Of a DNA stretch of 64,000 nucleotides, positions 35,391 through 46,587 are shown in pieces. Both the position numbers and the translations under genes were made by a program. Origin of the DNA: Harpalus rubripes (Eukaryota > Arthropoda > Insecta > Coleoptera > Carabidae); assembly GCA_963082715.1 (NCBI GenBank), contig OY720461.1, positions 31,763,476-31,827,475 of the forward strand. The letters run 5' to 3'. The stretch's first letter is position 1. The number at the start of each line of letters is the position of its first letter. Below the pieces are notes generated by a model. The model was not told the DNA's origin and ran no database searches. It worked only from the letters and a program-made list of their open reading frames with translations.

Positions 35391-36211
35391 TTCTCCCTAA
35401 AATTGTATAAAATAGAGTTAATTTCGTTTCAAAATAGGGCCATATAAAGTCAAGTCCTCTAATTATTTTGTAATAAATCCAAATGAAGGAATTGTGCATT
35501 CATGAAATAAATTCACCTACTACCAATTTACAAATAATAAATATCAATTTAGTGTAATGCATGTATACTACAAATGCCTTTTATGCATAAAATCGCACAT
35601 ATGTACGAATTAATGAACCCGACTACAAATAATTTCATGTCAAATGAGCCGTAGAAATGTTCAATATATTATCACTAGAATTTTATATTCATTTTATGTT
35701 TATTCGAGCTGTAAAATAGTTTTATTCTCGTACAAAATTAGACAGCCGGAAAATGATTGTGTCAATAATCTAGTCATTTTTAGAATAAAATTGTCAAAGT
35801 GGATTATAACCGACAAATACGAGCATTTTATAAAATTATCGGGGTAGATAAATTTATTAATTCATTGAAAGATAATCAATTTTTTGCGTAGAAAGATTTT
35901 TTTAAATAAAATTGATGTAGTCAGCTTTAATAAACTCTCATAACCGCAGAATAAATTTAAAGGGTTTGATAAGTTTTACTGATATGTAAATTTATTTTTT
36001 ACATGCATATAGTTTAACACACGTTATCTAATTATGTACTTAACACGTTCTACAATCTAATGAAATAATAGTACATAATTTTAAAATGTTTTTTGCACTA
36101 AAAACACTTTTCATCGCTATAAAATCTGAAATTTTTACTTCCTGTCGCCTATATCTAAAATCTTAATTTATAAAATTCGTAGATGACCTTGATCGGAGTT
36201 CTTTAATTTTT
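35391..36211. other. No feature recognised
   Basis: AT-rich sequence. A 67-codon frame at 35644-35847 has no domain. Confidence 0.45.
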
Positions 36212-36323
36212 ACCTTCCGCCACCTTTAGGTAAAGAAGGTATTGTCTTTGGTCAAAAAATTTGGTGGTGAGTTTTGATGAATAAGCACTATTTTACTATT
36301 TTTACGATTATGTCTGTATGTGA

Positions 36324-36406
<83 letters not shown>

Positions 36407-37652
36407 CATATGAAGAGCTGATTACATTTTGGTTATAATTGGTCAACCGTAAGTACCCTCATTTGAAGATTTTAACAGTTTTTCTTGAAAAAACAATGTT
36501 AAATATTATTTTTTTTCACATTTAATGTTATTATAAATATTGAAGAATATTTTATTCTCTATAGAATTTGAATGCATTTTATACTTCATATTAAATGAAT
36601 ATAGAGTTAAAAAATCTGATGTGAACACCACCCGACTTCCTTGTACGCAAGACCAATATGAAGATGAAGTATAGACCCAATTATAAAATTGCACGTGTTT
36701 GACGTAATTTGACATTAACATCTATTTTTTATTTTTTGTTATTTTTTGTCCTAATCCATAACAAGCTTCATTACAAAAACCAAAAAGTATATGTTCTAAA
36801 TTTACATATCTCGCTTATACAAAGCGCTAATTTAATAATACTTGATGTGCTAGACGCAGAATTTCTCTAAAACTCTTATTTGAAACATTTATTTCTAAAA
36901 TCAAAATGAAACTATTTTATTCAAGAAAAACTGTTAACAACTTCAGGTAATATATCACTTCCGGTTAGCCTGTTTTAACCAAAATCTGCTATGTTATTCC
37001 AATTGATATAAAAGTCTTATATACCAAATTTGAAACGTTTTGGATTATATTTTAATATAGTTTTTCATTAAAATGTATTATAGGCTTTAAATAAAGTATC
37101 ATTTCTGGAAATTATGTAATGACCAAAAAGGGACGTGCACAACTAGATGTTATATGTAGAAGTCCTAAATACAAAATTTCAACTTTCTACGGCTTACCGT
37201 TTTCGAGTTATGCGAGATACGTACGTACGTACGTACAGACGTCACGACAAAATTAGTCAGAATGGATTCAGGGATGGTCAAATTTCCGTTAAAATCTCAA
37301 AACCGAAATTTTTCGCGATTACAATACTTTCTTTACTTCGTACAAGGAAGTAAAAATTATAAAGAAATTAAATATCATATATTAGCCAGCTATGCTATAA
37401 AAGCTGCTATATTAAGAAAATTCTGATTGAAAGGTGTCAGTGTCAAGTGCAGTTGACAGTATGTTTGTGTTTTAATTTTACTGGAAATATAAGATCTTTT
37501 CCTAGAAACTTTCTGTATGGAATTTGTATAAAATACATACAACTGCTTGAAGGTAATGTACAAAAAATAGAATCTTTTGCAAGGAACTTTCTGTATGACA
37601 TTTATACAAAATACATAGAACTGACGGAAGGTAATGTGCTGGCCACATCAGA
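36212..37652 (-). mobile_element. Family B HINE-like element with (TA)n and nested A element
   Basis: The hairpin ACCTTCCGCCACCTTTAGGT is at left, the 5' terminus TGACGGAAGGTAATGTGCTG then GCCACATCAGA at right. The microsatellite is TA (about 36325-36402) instead of TG. Family A (36615-37351) is inserted in the A run of GTTAAAAAATTATAAAG, with extra A's at the junctions. Confidence 0.85.
36615..37351 (+). mobile_element. Family A HINE-like element, complete, nested in B
   Basis: TCTGATGTGAACACCACCCG starts the element and ACAAGGAAGT ends it. An internal ACGT repeat lies near 37210-37226. Same orientation and length class as the other A copies. Confidence 0.88.
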
Positions 37653-38189
37653 TTTTTTTACTGTTCGGTGATTTTTTAAAGAAGTCCGTTCAAGGTTATC
37701 TGTATAATGAATGAATTAACAAATTGGCATGCATTTATCTCTCTCATTTGCAAAGACTAGAAACGTGTGCGATAGGGATGGATCTAACACGCTTGTCTTT
37801 CAAAAATTCATATTGCTTCGACTAAGAACATTTCATTTTAACAATACTTTCGCTGTAACGTAATTTTATTTATTCATTCAGTTATATTACCTTGATTCAT
37901 AGCCGTGCGTACGGCGTTATTTTCTGTCAGAGTCACTGACACTGTGTCAGTATTTTATTTTGCACATAAGTACTTATATGGTGTTAAATTTGCTAATAAT
38001 CTTACCAGTTGACTAATTTTTCAATTTTGAATGCTTCTACTGTAACATATAATTTTATAATAACAAAATAACAATAGTATATTATGTATCCTTATAAAAA
38101 GTAAGTAAACGACACTACTGAATTTGACAGGATGGCCGGAGCTAAAATCTTAATTTAGACAATCCGTAGATAATCTTTCTTTAAAAAAA
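37653..38189. other. No feature recognised
   Basis: Spacer between two B elements, no shared repeat. Confidence 0.45.
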
Positions 38190-38751
38190 TCTGATGTGGC
38201 CAGCACATTACCTTCCGTCAGTTCTATGTAATTTGTACAAATTTTATACAGAAAGTTCCTTACTAAAGATTCTATTTCTTGTACATTACCTTCCATGTAT
38301 TTTATGCAAATTCCATACAGAAAATTTATAGCAAAAGATCCTATATTTCTAGTAAAATTATAAGACAAACACACTATGTCAATTTCACTTGACACTGACA
38401 TCTTTCAATCAGAATTTTCTTAATATAGTAGCTGTTTCCACAGCTATGGTTACTTTATAAAATTTAATTTCTTTATAATTTTTTAACTCTATATCCATTT
38501 AATATTAAGTATAAAATGCAGTCAAATCGTATAGAGAATAAAATATTCTTTAATATTTATAATAACATTAAATGTGAAAAAATGAAATTTAACATAGTTT
38601 TTTCAAGAAAAACTGTTAAAATCTTCAAATGAGGGTACTTCCGGTTGTCCAATTCTAACCAAAATCTAATCAGCTCTTCACATGGATGTAACGAAGAGAA
38701 ATACGAAAGAATTATAATTTTTAGAATGGTAGTATGGAAGTTATCGTAGAC

Positions 38752-38794
<43 letters not shown>

Positions 38795-39261
38795 ACACAC
38801 ACACACACAAACACACACAAACACACACACACGCACACACGCACACACGCACACACGCACACACGCAAACACGCACACACGCACGCAAGCACGCACGCGC
38901 ACTCACACACACACACACACACATACACACACACACGCACACACGCACACACGCAAACACGCACACACGCACGCACGCACGCACGCACGCGCGCGCAAAC
39001 ACACACACATACACACACATACACAGACACACGCGCGCGCGCACACATCATCGTAAAAATAGTAAAATCGTATTCTAGGGACCCTAAAACGTGGTTATTC
39101 ATCAAAAACTCACCACCGAATTTTTTAACCAAAGACAATACCTTCCTTACCTAAAGGCACGGTGTAGTATCTATAGGTGAGAGCACGAGATGCGTTGACA
39201 TGGCTAAGTAATTGGGAAACAAAATGGTGCTAACGCGACCCGTTACCATTTGACAGAAAAT

Positions 39262-39355
39262 GTTTTGCTACAAGATGCACAACAGAGTATGGATCAAATA
39301 AAGAGAAATATAGTCTTTTTAAGGTGCCAAAATGTACAATTTTGCGGTAGCCAGC
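39262..39355 (+). pseudogene. THAP-domain remnant of a P-like transposase
   Basis: A frame in the P-like element reads KCFATRC (two zinc-binding Cys, C-x4-C), TTEYGSNKEKY and SLFKVPK, then a stop. THAP domains have C-x2-4-C at the N-terminus followed by an F/L..P motif at this spacing. The second Cys/His pair and the catalytic domain are missing, because the family B fragment follows immediately. Confidence 0.6.
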
Positions 39356-39535
39356 TACATTATAACCACAGAAACAGGTACTAAGATAAATTTCTGATTG
39401 AAAAGTGTCAATGTCAAGTGAATTTGACATATGTTGTTTTTTGTTTTATAATTTTACTGGAAATATAGAAACCCTTCTGTATGGAATTTGTACAAAATAC
39501 ATACATAGAACTGACAAAAGATAAAAGGTAATGAT
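39350..39535 (-). mobile_element. Family B 5' fragment nested in the P-like element
   Basis: GATTGAAAAGTGTCAATGTC, ACTGGAAATATAGAA and GTACAAAATACATACATAGA follow the B 5' half in minus orientation. It degenerates at ACTGACAAAAGATAAAAGG instead of the usual terminus. Confidence 0.65.
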
Positions 39536-39738
39536 TGAAAATATAGAATATTATGCGTTATATATGAATAATTTAATATTTTAAATATTTTGTGTAACAA
39601 CCGGGTCGCAACAAAACCTGACATCTAGTGGCACACTGTATGAACTAGCCCAGTTAGTTAACCATTCTTCGTAGTGTATTGGAATACGTCGTGCACTCAC
39701 CTATAGATACTACACCGTGCCTAAAGGTGACGGAAGGT

Positions 39739-40333
39739 AAAAAGACTGTACGCCATTTTTTTGTAAGCCAGTGCACGTTAGTTTACGGAACTACCGATTG
39801 GCAAATATATATCATTATTTGGTTTAAACAGAGCTTTACAACATCCATTGCGAAAGCTCCCAGACAGCGTGATAATAAATTTAAGATAATAGTAGAAATA
39901 GATTGGTTAACTTACTCGCCGTCTGTAACAAATCGAATAATTTAAATTACATTTCTGTGCAATTTTCCCTGTCTAGCGCTAGAAAAATTATTTCTATTTC
40001 AAATCAGCTCATTTTCTTTTTGTATACCCTGAAAACTACAATATGCTTTGTTGGATAAAGTAATCGGAAATTAGAAAAATCTTTTTATCTGGAGAATGTT
40101 ATTTCAGACTTTCTGGGGGAAGAAGAATAAGAAGAAACCGTCCAGGTCGCGTTTTTGCAATGTAAATTTTGTACTTTAACAAATGAATGGTATAATTTAA
40201 AATGAAATAAGGATCAATAGAATTACAATGAACGACGGTAAATAGATACCTGATCGTATAAAGTTCAGACTATATTGGAATTTTATGCAGGTTTTAGGAT
40301 AATAATGACTATTATAGCGTTTTCAATTTATAT
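39739..40333. other. No feature recognised
   Basis: Unique-looking sequence. The frame 39679-39945 overlaps the P-like end and is not a gene. Confidence 0.45.
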
Positions 40334-40985
40334 TGTCACGTTTTCATTTATTTGGGTGAAGTGTAAATATTAGATAATTAGTATTAATTAAAATAAGTGT
40401 TTATTGAACTATAATGAATATGACAATTACTAATATTAAACATTTATTTAAAACAAACTAATTAAGACTAAAACTATAATTAACTAACTAACTAACATGT
40501 TGTGTAGTAGTGATCCAACGAGAAATGGGATCAATTAGAGAGAATTTATTTTTTATAATTTATTTATAAGGACGTTTCGGCTGGTCAAACATCATCTTCA
40601 GCTTCTATAATATATTGTTGTTAATTAATTGTAGAAGCTGAAGATGATGCTGGACCAGCATCGAAACGTCCTTATAAATAAATTATAAAAAATAACTAAC
40701 ACTAACACTATTTATTTATTTAACAATTAACACGACTACTTATTTATACGATCTTACTAATTATTTATTTCGACTATTTATGTCACTGTTTATTTATATT
40801 ACGTTCAACTGTTCGTCTACTGACCTCCACATCGTCTATATACTCAACTGACTCAACAGCGTCTGTATATTCAACTGCTCGGACAGAAGTCACACTTTTC
40901 ACCTCACTATATGTCTATTTTTGATACTAATAGTCTAACTTCCACAGCTTCAGTATCACCGACTGTTCGGAGGTATGTAACATGG
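40334..40985 (-). mobile_element. Partial LTR related to 8530-9493
   Basis: On the plus strand it begins TGTCACGTTTTCATTTATTT then GGGTGAAGTGTAAA, the inverse of the end of the solo LTR. Blocks such as AAATAAACAGTGACATAAAT and AGTCGTGTTAATTGTTAAAT (minus strand) align in order. The promoter half is missing. A hairpin insertion lies at 40548-40697. Confidence 0.65.
40548..40697. repeat. Hairpin repeat with Penelope/hammerhead-like motif
   Basis: The two arms read TTATAAGGACGTTTCG...CATCATCTTCAGCTTC and the inverse GAAGCTGAAGATGATG...CGAAACGTCCTTATAA. The right arm contains CTGAAGAT, a GATGCTGG/CCAGCATC stem and GAAACGTC. These resemble hammerhead core elements (CUGANGA and GAAA), but with one extra base. 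I regard this as a decayed copy at best. Confidence 0.45.
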
Positions 40986-41219
40986 TTATTTTCTTAACTG
41001 GTTCTCTTACTGCTTTACCGCGATGGCACTTTTCACTAAATTTTAAGCTCATTTTTTTTAACCATTTTCCAATAGATTCCGTTGCCTACTTCATTTTCTT
41101 GTTTTCATCCATTTTTCAGCGTTTCTTCTAATACTTTTGGCTTTTTCCGGTGGTATTCTATTCTCAATTCTTTTAATTATATCATACTCGTCTGCCATTC
41201 TATTTTAATTTGAAAATAA

Positions 41220-41518
41220 TCTGATGTGGCCAGCACATTACCTTCCGTCAGTTCTATGTATTTTGTATAAATGTCATACAGAAAGTTCCTTGTAACAGAT
41301 TCTATTTTTTGTACATTACCTTAAGGAAATTGCATGTATTTTATACAAATTCCATACAGAAAGTTTCTAGCAAAAGATCCTACATTTCCAATAAAATTAT
41401 AACATAAACCTACTGTCAACTGCACTTGACACTGACACCTTTCAATCAGAATTTTCTTAATAAAGCAGCTGTTATAGCATAGCTGGCTAATATATCATAT
41501 TTAATTTCTTTATAATTT
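41220..41518 (+). mobile_element. Family B HINE-like 5' fragment
   Basis: TCTGATGTGGCCAGCACATT then ACCTTCCGTCAG begins it. B sequence continues through TATCATATTTAATTTCTTTA and stops at the start of a TIR element. The 3' half is absent. Confidence 0.8.
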
Positions 41519-41818
41519 TTTCGCACTCCCGAGACTAAAGAGCGATTCTAATCAATCATTTCAGGGACTAAAGTTAAAATTCAGTCCCAGAGGGATTAAA
41601 TATGAAAAAAATCCCTGGGGGACTAAAGTAAAAATAAACAAGATGTTTCCATCACATCATATAGTTACTATGATTTATTTATTCGTATCTGCACTACATT
41701 TTGAGCAGCCGTTGAGTTTAAATTTGAACAAAATTTTTGACATTTCTATTGTCAAATTTTAAGATTAATTTCTTTTACACTAATATGGTGCCATTTGATA
41801 CGGGAGTGCGAAAAATAG
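41518..41818. mobile_element. Short TIR element
   Basis: TTTTTCGCACTCCCG and CGGGAGTGCGAAAAA are exact 15-bp inverted ends. The inside contains repeated GGGACTAAAGT-like motifs. No coding region. Confidence 0.6.
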
Positions 41819-41832
41819 CGTATATCCACAGG

Positions 41833-41918
41833 ACTAAAGTGCATTCAATCCCTCAGGTGATTATTTCCCTCACCTTCGGCTTCACTCACCCACAGAATTG
41901 AATATGCACTTTAGTCCT
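41833..41918. repeat. Palindrome with GAAGCCGAAGG-type centre
   Basis: GGACTAAAGTGCATTCAAT and GTGCATATTCAATTC-type arms (TTGAATATGCACTTTAGTCC on the plus strand) surround TCACCTTCGGCTTCACTCAC. The reversed centre has GAGnnnnAGCCGA, also found in the palindrome at 25276-25377. Confidence 0.6.
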
Positions 41919-41938
41919 TGAGTATATAATATACTATT

Positions 41939-41991
41939 ACCTCCCATCATACCGTAGGTAAGGGAGGTAATGTAATCGTGCCAAAAATTCG

Positions 41992-42053
<62 letters not shown>

Positions 42054-43201
42054 CGATTTTTCGTTCACGATAACTTATAACTACCTTCCAAATATATCTG
42101 TGTTCCGTATTAAAGCTTCCTGCATTCATATAACGAGTTGATTAGATTTTGGGTAAAATAGGATAAATGAAAGTGATACTTTGCTTGAAGACTAAACAGT
42201 TTTTAATGAAAAACTATATTAAAATATAATCCAAAACTTTTCAATTTTAGTATTTAAGACTTCTGTGTCATGGGAAAGAACATATTAGATTTTGCCTAAA
42301 ATTAATCAACCAGAAGTGATACTTTACATGAAGCTCTGAAGAGATTCTCGTAAAAAATATATTATGATATACTTCAAAATATGTCAAATTTAGTATTTAC
42401 GATTTTTATATGAAGGGGAACAACACATTATATTTTGGATACAATTGATAAACCGGAAGTGATACTTTATTTGAAGCTCTGAACAGATTTTCGTGAAAAA
42501 TATATTGATACAATCGAAAACTTTTCAAATTTGGAATTTAAGACTTTTAGATTAATAAAAATGACAGGTTAGATTTTTTCTAAAATTGATAAATCGGAAG
42601 TGATACTTTACTTGAAGCTCTGAACAGATTTTTGTGAAAAGTATATTGATGTATTCAAATTTAGTTTTATGACTTTTACATAAAGGGAAGCAACATATTA
42701 GATTTTGGCTAAAATTGACAAACCGGAAGTGATTCTTTATTTGAAGCTCTGAACAGATTTTCGTGAAAAATAAATTGATAATTGATACAATCCAAAACTT
42801 TTCAAATTTGGTATTTAAGACTTTTATATTAATGAGAACGACATACTAGATGTTTTGTAAAATTGATAAACCAGAAGTACTACTTTACAGGAAGCTATAA
42901 ACAGATTTTCTTAAAAAAATATGTTAAAACGTTAAAACTACTCAAATTTGGTATTTAAAACTCGTGTATAATTTGAAACAACATTATATTTTGACTATAC
43001 CTATATTATAAACCGGAAGTGGTACTTAACTTAGAACTCGTAACAAATTTTCGAGAAAAAACATAATACATACTATTCTATTTATTGGAACACAAATTAG
43101 ATTTTTTTTGCAAACGATCAACCAGAAGTGATACTTTATTTAAATCTCATTGCTATTTCAAATATGGAATTGACGGGAGGTCATGTGTTGGCCACATCAG
43201 A
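41939..43201 (-). mobile_element. Family E HINE-like element with internal tandem repeats
   Basis: The 3' hairpin at left is ACCTCCCATCATACCGTAGG then TAAGGGAGGT, a TG repeat lies at about 41994-42052, and the right end is GACGGGAGGTCATGTGTTGG then CCACATCAGA. It is the only copy of this family in the window. Its body is eight diverged units (42160-43150). Confidence 0.85.
42160..43150 (-). repeat. Eight tandem copies of the HINE core unit
   Basis: Units of about 115-150 bp are each marked by an AACCGGAAGTGATACTTTA-like block, near 42168, 42311, 42453, 42594, 42725, 42872, 43014 and 43129. Each also has a GAAGCTCTGAACAGATTTTC-like stretch. Families A, B, C and D contain one related unit each. 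Confidence 0.8.
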
Positions 43202-43973
43202 TTTTTTTTTTCATAATATTCATTTTGGTTTTTGTAAACCTCTTACAGGACAACGATATCATTTGACATTATGAGTCGATTTTGTTCATTCTGTAAATCT
43301 GCATTAGAGAAATCTATATAGTAATACGTAGCATGCATGTAAGCAATCTTTAATTCTAGAGCACGAAAACCTTCGTCTTTGTAGGTTCACATCACAGCAG
43401 GCATTCGTGGGTTGAGCCTCCAACCTCGAATCTCTAGCCAAGGAATGCCTACCACAAGGTAGTGTGTTCACAAGCCGCATCTTAGGTGGTCGCTTTGTAT
43501 ATGAATACTTGCGGCGAACGTTCCGGCCCTGCTGACCAAATAATTATAAGTTTGCGGAGGCGAACTACTCGTACTCCAGAGTTTCTACATGTGTAATTAT
43601 CAGCCCTGGAACTGTTTTACTTGAGGTGGTTAAGTTGTTTATCAAATATTTAAACAGACAAAAGGGTTGGATGTCTTCACGAACTCAGGCGCCAAAGTGT
43701 TTGTTCTAATTTCATACAAGGATATGTATGCTCAAATGAAATATTCCTATGTTCTACTAGACCATATATGATGGTTTTTTGAATTAGGAGTATGGAAACA
43801 TAAATATTTACTTCGAAAGAAGGCAAATCTAAATCTTTTTCATTAAAAACAAAGAGCTTACGAGAACATACATTACGTTTTGGAAATCGGTTTATTGCTT
43901 CTCAAAATATTCGCCTTTAGCAACTATACAGTTTTGCATGCAGTGAAATCGATATTCAATAGTATATTAAGTT
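43202..43973. other. Spacer with a GC-richer, structured segment
   Basis: About 43380-43640 is notably less AT-rich. It contains AGGCATTC...GAATGCCT outer arms with an inner GGTTG...CAACC stem (43399-43450). I considered a tRNA or SINE head but found no proper B box. Identity unknown. Confidence 0.4.
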
Positions 43974-44014
43974 ATTAGGAGTAGAAAGCCGTCTTTTTGT
44001 GTTGAACCCAGCTA

Positions 44015-44374
44015 TAGGGCGCGAGCACACACGTGACTCGAGCGACCTTGACGTGCTTGGAATCATCTGATTTGTGTGCGCATGTCATTTTGACAAGAAC
44101 ATTGTCACGTTGACAATACTAATGTTTTAACTTATTTTGATTTTGAACTACTAAAATGTTAATAATGTACAATTTTCAGGCAGTAAAACACATGAAATTA
44201 AAAATAATAACTTCTCAATAGTTCAAACTTAAAATAAATCAAAACATTGTTCTTGCCAAAGTGACATTGTTCTTGCCAAAGTGACATTGTTCTTGTCAAA
44301 ATGACAAGCGCACACAAATCAGCTGATTCCTAGCACGTCAAGAACGCTCGAGTCACGTGTCTGCTCGCGCCCTA
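44015..44374. mobile_element. Palindromic hairpin MITE, copy 3, inside a small TIR element
   Basis: The ends TAGGGCGCGAGCACACACGT and CACGTGTCTGCTCGCGCCCT-A match copies 1 and 2. A 22-bp unit (GTGACATTGTTCTTGCCAAA type) is tandemly repeated in the right arm, making it about 20 bp longer. It sits between inverted GGAGTAGAA...TTTTTGTGTT blocks (about 43977-44014 and 44375-44423), the remains of another short TIR element. Confidence 0.85.
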
Positions 44375-44666
44375 TTGCGGCCGAGGGTGAAACACAAAAA
44401 GGGCGTTCTACTCCGAATAACATACTATTTTTTCTTCAACTGTTTCAAATATTTTTTTGACATTTTTTTTGGAATTTACTTCCCGCTACCCTTGGTAAGG
44501 GAGATTTAGGGATCGTGCTAAAAATCGCATATCGAGATTTTGATAAATGACCACGTTTAAGGTATGTGTGTATGTGTATGTATGTGTGGATCCTCCACTC
44601 TAACTCAAATACTAAATTTTGAAACCTTTTTCGATTATGGAAAGAGCCCATTAGATATTGGCGTAA

Positions 44667-45924
44667 GGGCCACTTCTACAATCATTAGATAAACCTCGTA
44701 TAACGCTATACCAGGTATAAAATTGAAAATTGTATTTTACAAACCTCGGATAAACCTCAGATATAATAAACACCAGTATTTCTTATCCCATGGAAATCGG
44801 TCGGATAACTTTATCCCTGGTTCTTATGGAAACCACGTAAACACAAACGATGTTTTATTATTCATACGTTTGACAGATGTCAATCAAGTATTTCAACATT
44901 ACTGTTCGAATCAAAACTAACATTTATATCATTTAATAAAAAAAAAAAATCTGATGTGGACACCACACGACTTCCTTGTACGCAAGACTAATATGAAGAT
45001 GAAGTATAGACCCAATTATAAAATTGCACGTGTTTGACATAGTTTGACATTAACATCTATTTTTTATTTTTTTGTTATTTTTTGTCCTAAACCATAGCAA
45101 GCTTCATTACAAAAACCAAAAAGTATCTAAGTTTTAAATTTACATATCTCGCTTATACAAAGGGCTAATTTAATAATACTTGATGTGCTAGACGCAGAAT
45201 TTAATTCTCTAAAACTTTTATTTGAAGCATTTATTTCTAAAATCAAAATAAAACCATTTTATTCAAGAAAAACTGTTAACAACTTCAGGTAATCTATCAC
45301 TTCCGGTTTGCCTGTTTTAACTAAAATCTGCTATGTTATTCCATTTGATATAAAAGTCTTATACACCAAATTTGAAACGTTTTGGATTATATTTTAATAT
45401 AGTTTTTCATTAAAATCTATTATGGGCTTCAAATAAAGTACCATTTCTGGAAATTATGCAATGACCAAAAAGGGAGGTGCACAACTAGATGCCATAGAAG
45501 TCCTAAATACAAAATTTCAACTTTCTACGGCTTACCGTTTTTGAGTTATGCGAGATACATACGCACGTACGTACATACGTACGTACGTACGTACGTACGT
45601 ACAGACGTCACGACAAAATTAGTCAGAATGGATTCAGGGATGGTCAAAATGGATATTTCCGTTGAAATCTCAAAACCGAATTTTTTCGCGATTACAATAC
45701 TTCCTTTACTTCGTACAAGGAAGTAAAAAATAGTCTAACAAGAAGATAATTTTATTGTGCCAATACCAACCTAAAGTGATTTAACGTAATTCCTGGTATA
45801 ACTATCTGACAGATAAAAATGCATTGTAAAAGACAGTCTTGGTTATCGAAGGTATAATTGCTAGGATAAAGTTATACCTCCGATAGCTATACCATAGTTT
45901 ATCCATCAATTGTAAAAGTGGGCC
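44667..45924. mobile_element. PIF/Harbinger-type element with nested A element
   Basis: The ends GGGCCACTTCTACAATC and, inverted, GGCCCACTTTTACAATT are flanked by TAA on both sides (44664-44666 and 45925-45927). The undisturbed C sequence has a single TAA, confirming a 3-bp duplication. Such a duplication and G-rich ends fit PIF/Harbinger. Without the A insertion it is about 0.48 kb and non-coding. Confidence 0.8.
44950..45724 (+). mobile_element. Family A HINE-like element, complete, longest ACGT repeat
   Basis: TCTGATGTGGACACCACACG starts it and ACAAGGAAGT ends it. The ACGT repeat near 45562-45603 is longer than in other A copies and explains the extra length (775 bp). Confidence 0.88.
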
Positions 45925-46587
45925 TAAATCGGATAACAGGAAATGACACTTTACTGGTAGCTCAAAATATTTTTTTTTCAAAAAATACCTTTAAATGTTA
46001 TTTTTTCGAGATTAACGTTATTATAAAAATTAAAGATTATTAAATTTTCTACAGATTTGCATTAATACTTTTTCTACATATATGTGTAAAGTTATAAAAT
46101 TCTCTATAATTTAAATTCCTACGCTTTAGACAAACAAAACTCCTTACGCAGTTATTCATATGTATGTAACTGACAGATAAATGTCACTGTCAAAGAACTA
46201 ATCGTTTCAAATTAATAATAGCAACGTTTTAAAAAGAAAAAAGTAAATATAACAATAGGAAAAGAAATAAAAACAGTTTCCAGCATAAGTAAATATGTAG
46301 GTATTAGGTATGTATTTAGATTAATAAGAATTAACGATTCGCAAAAAAGTTTAAGCTAATTCTCATTATTGGTTTAGTGAATTCTATTCTATCCGGGTAT
46401 TTAAAATTTAATCTACATTTTATTATCAAATAAGGTAGTTACTTGGATTAGATTAGACTATATTTTAATAAATAAACTGCCAAAATTAGAGTAAAATTCG
46501 ATAATATAAAAATAAGGATTAGCTTAATCTTTTTTGTGACTCGGGAGGTCAATGGCGGGAGGTATTGTGTTGACCACACCAGATTTT

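Larger units (their letters stand above)
39158..39719. mobile_element. P-superfamily-like element, internally deleted
   Basis: The ends CACGGTGTAGTATCTATAGG and its exact complement form a terminal repeat of about 24 bp. It is flanked by a perfect 8-bp duplication CCTAAAGG (39150-39157 and 39720-39727). The 8-bp duplication together with a THAP-like coding remnant inside points to the P superfamily. The target is the loop of the palindromic B hairpin. A reversed family B fragment (about 39350-39535) is nested within it. Confidence 0.75.
38190..39738 (+). mobile_element. Family B HINE-like element with P-like insertion in its hairpin
   Basis: The 5' end is TCTGATGTGGCCAGCACATT then ACCTTCCGTCAG. 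The body is followed by a CA/GC repeat at about 38754-39040. The 3' hairpin is split: its left part ends at CCTAAAGG (39157) and it resumes at 39720 with CCTAAAGGTGACGGAAGGT. Without the 562-bp insertion the element is about 0.98 kb. Confidence 0.88.
44478..46583 (-). mobile_element. Family C HINE-like element with two-level nesting
   Basis: The hairpin start ACTTCCCGCTACCCTTGGTA at left and the terminus GGCGGGAGGTATTGTGTTGA then CCACACCAGA at right bound it. A PIF/Harbinger-type element (44667-45924) is inserted, and it contains a family A copy. C sequence resumes at TAAATCGGATAACAGGAAAT. Only four T's separate it from the next C copy at 46588. Confidence 0.85.

Noticed and set aside
42160..43150. 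CRISPR-like array
   Set aside because: The repeated units are diverged, adjoin without unique spacers, and belong to a eukaryotic non-coding element.
42160..43150. Cluster of ETS-type CCGGAAGT binding sites acting as an enhancer
   Set aside because: The motif recurs because the transposon unit recurs. There is no evidence of regulatory function.
43395..43455. Possible tRNA gene
   Set aside because: A stem is present but there is no acceptor stem, anticodon arm or proper B box at tRNA spacing.
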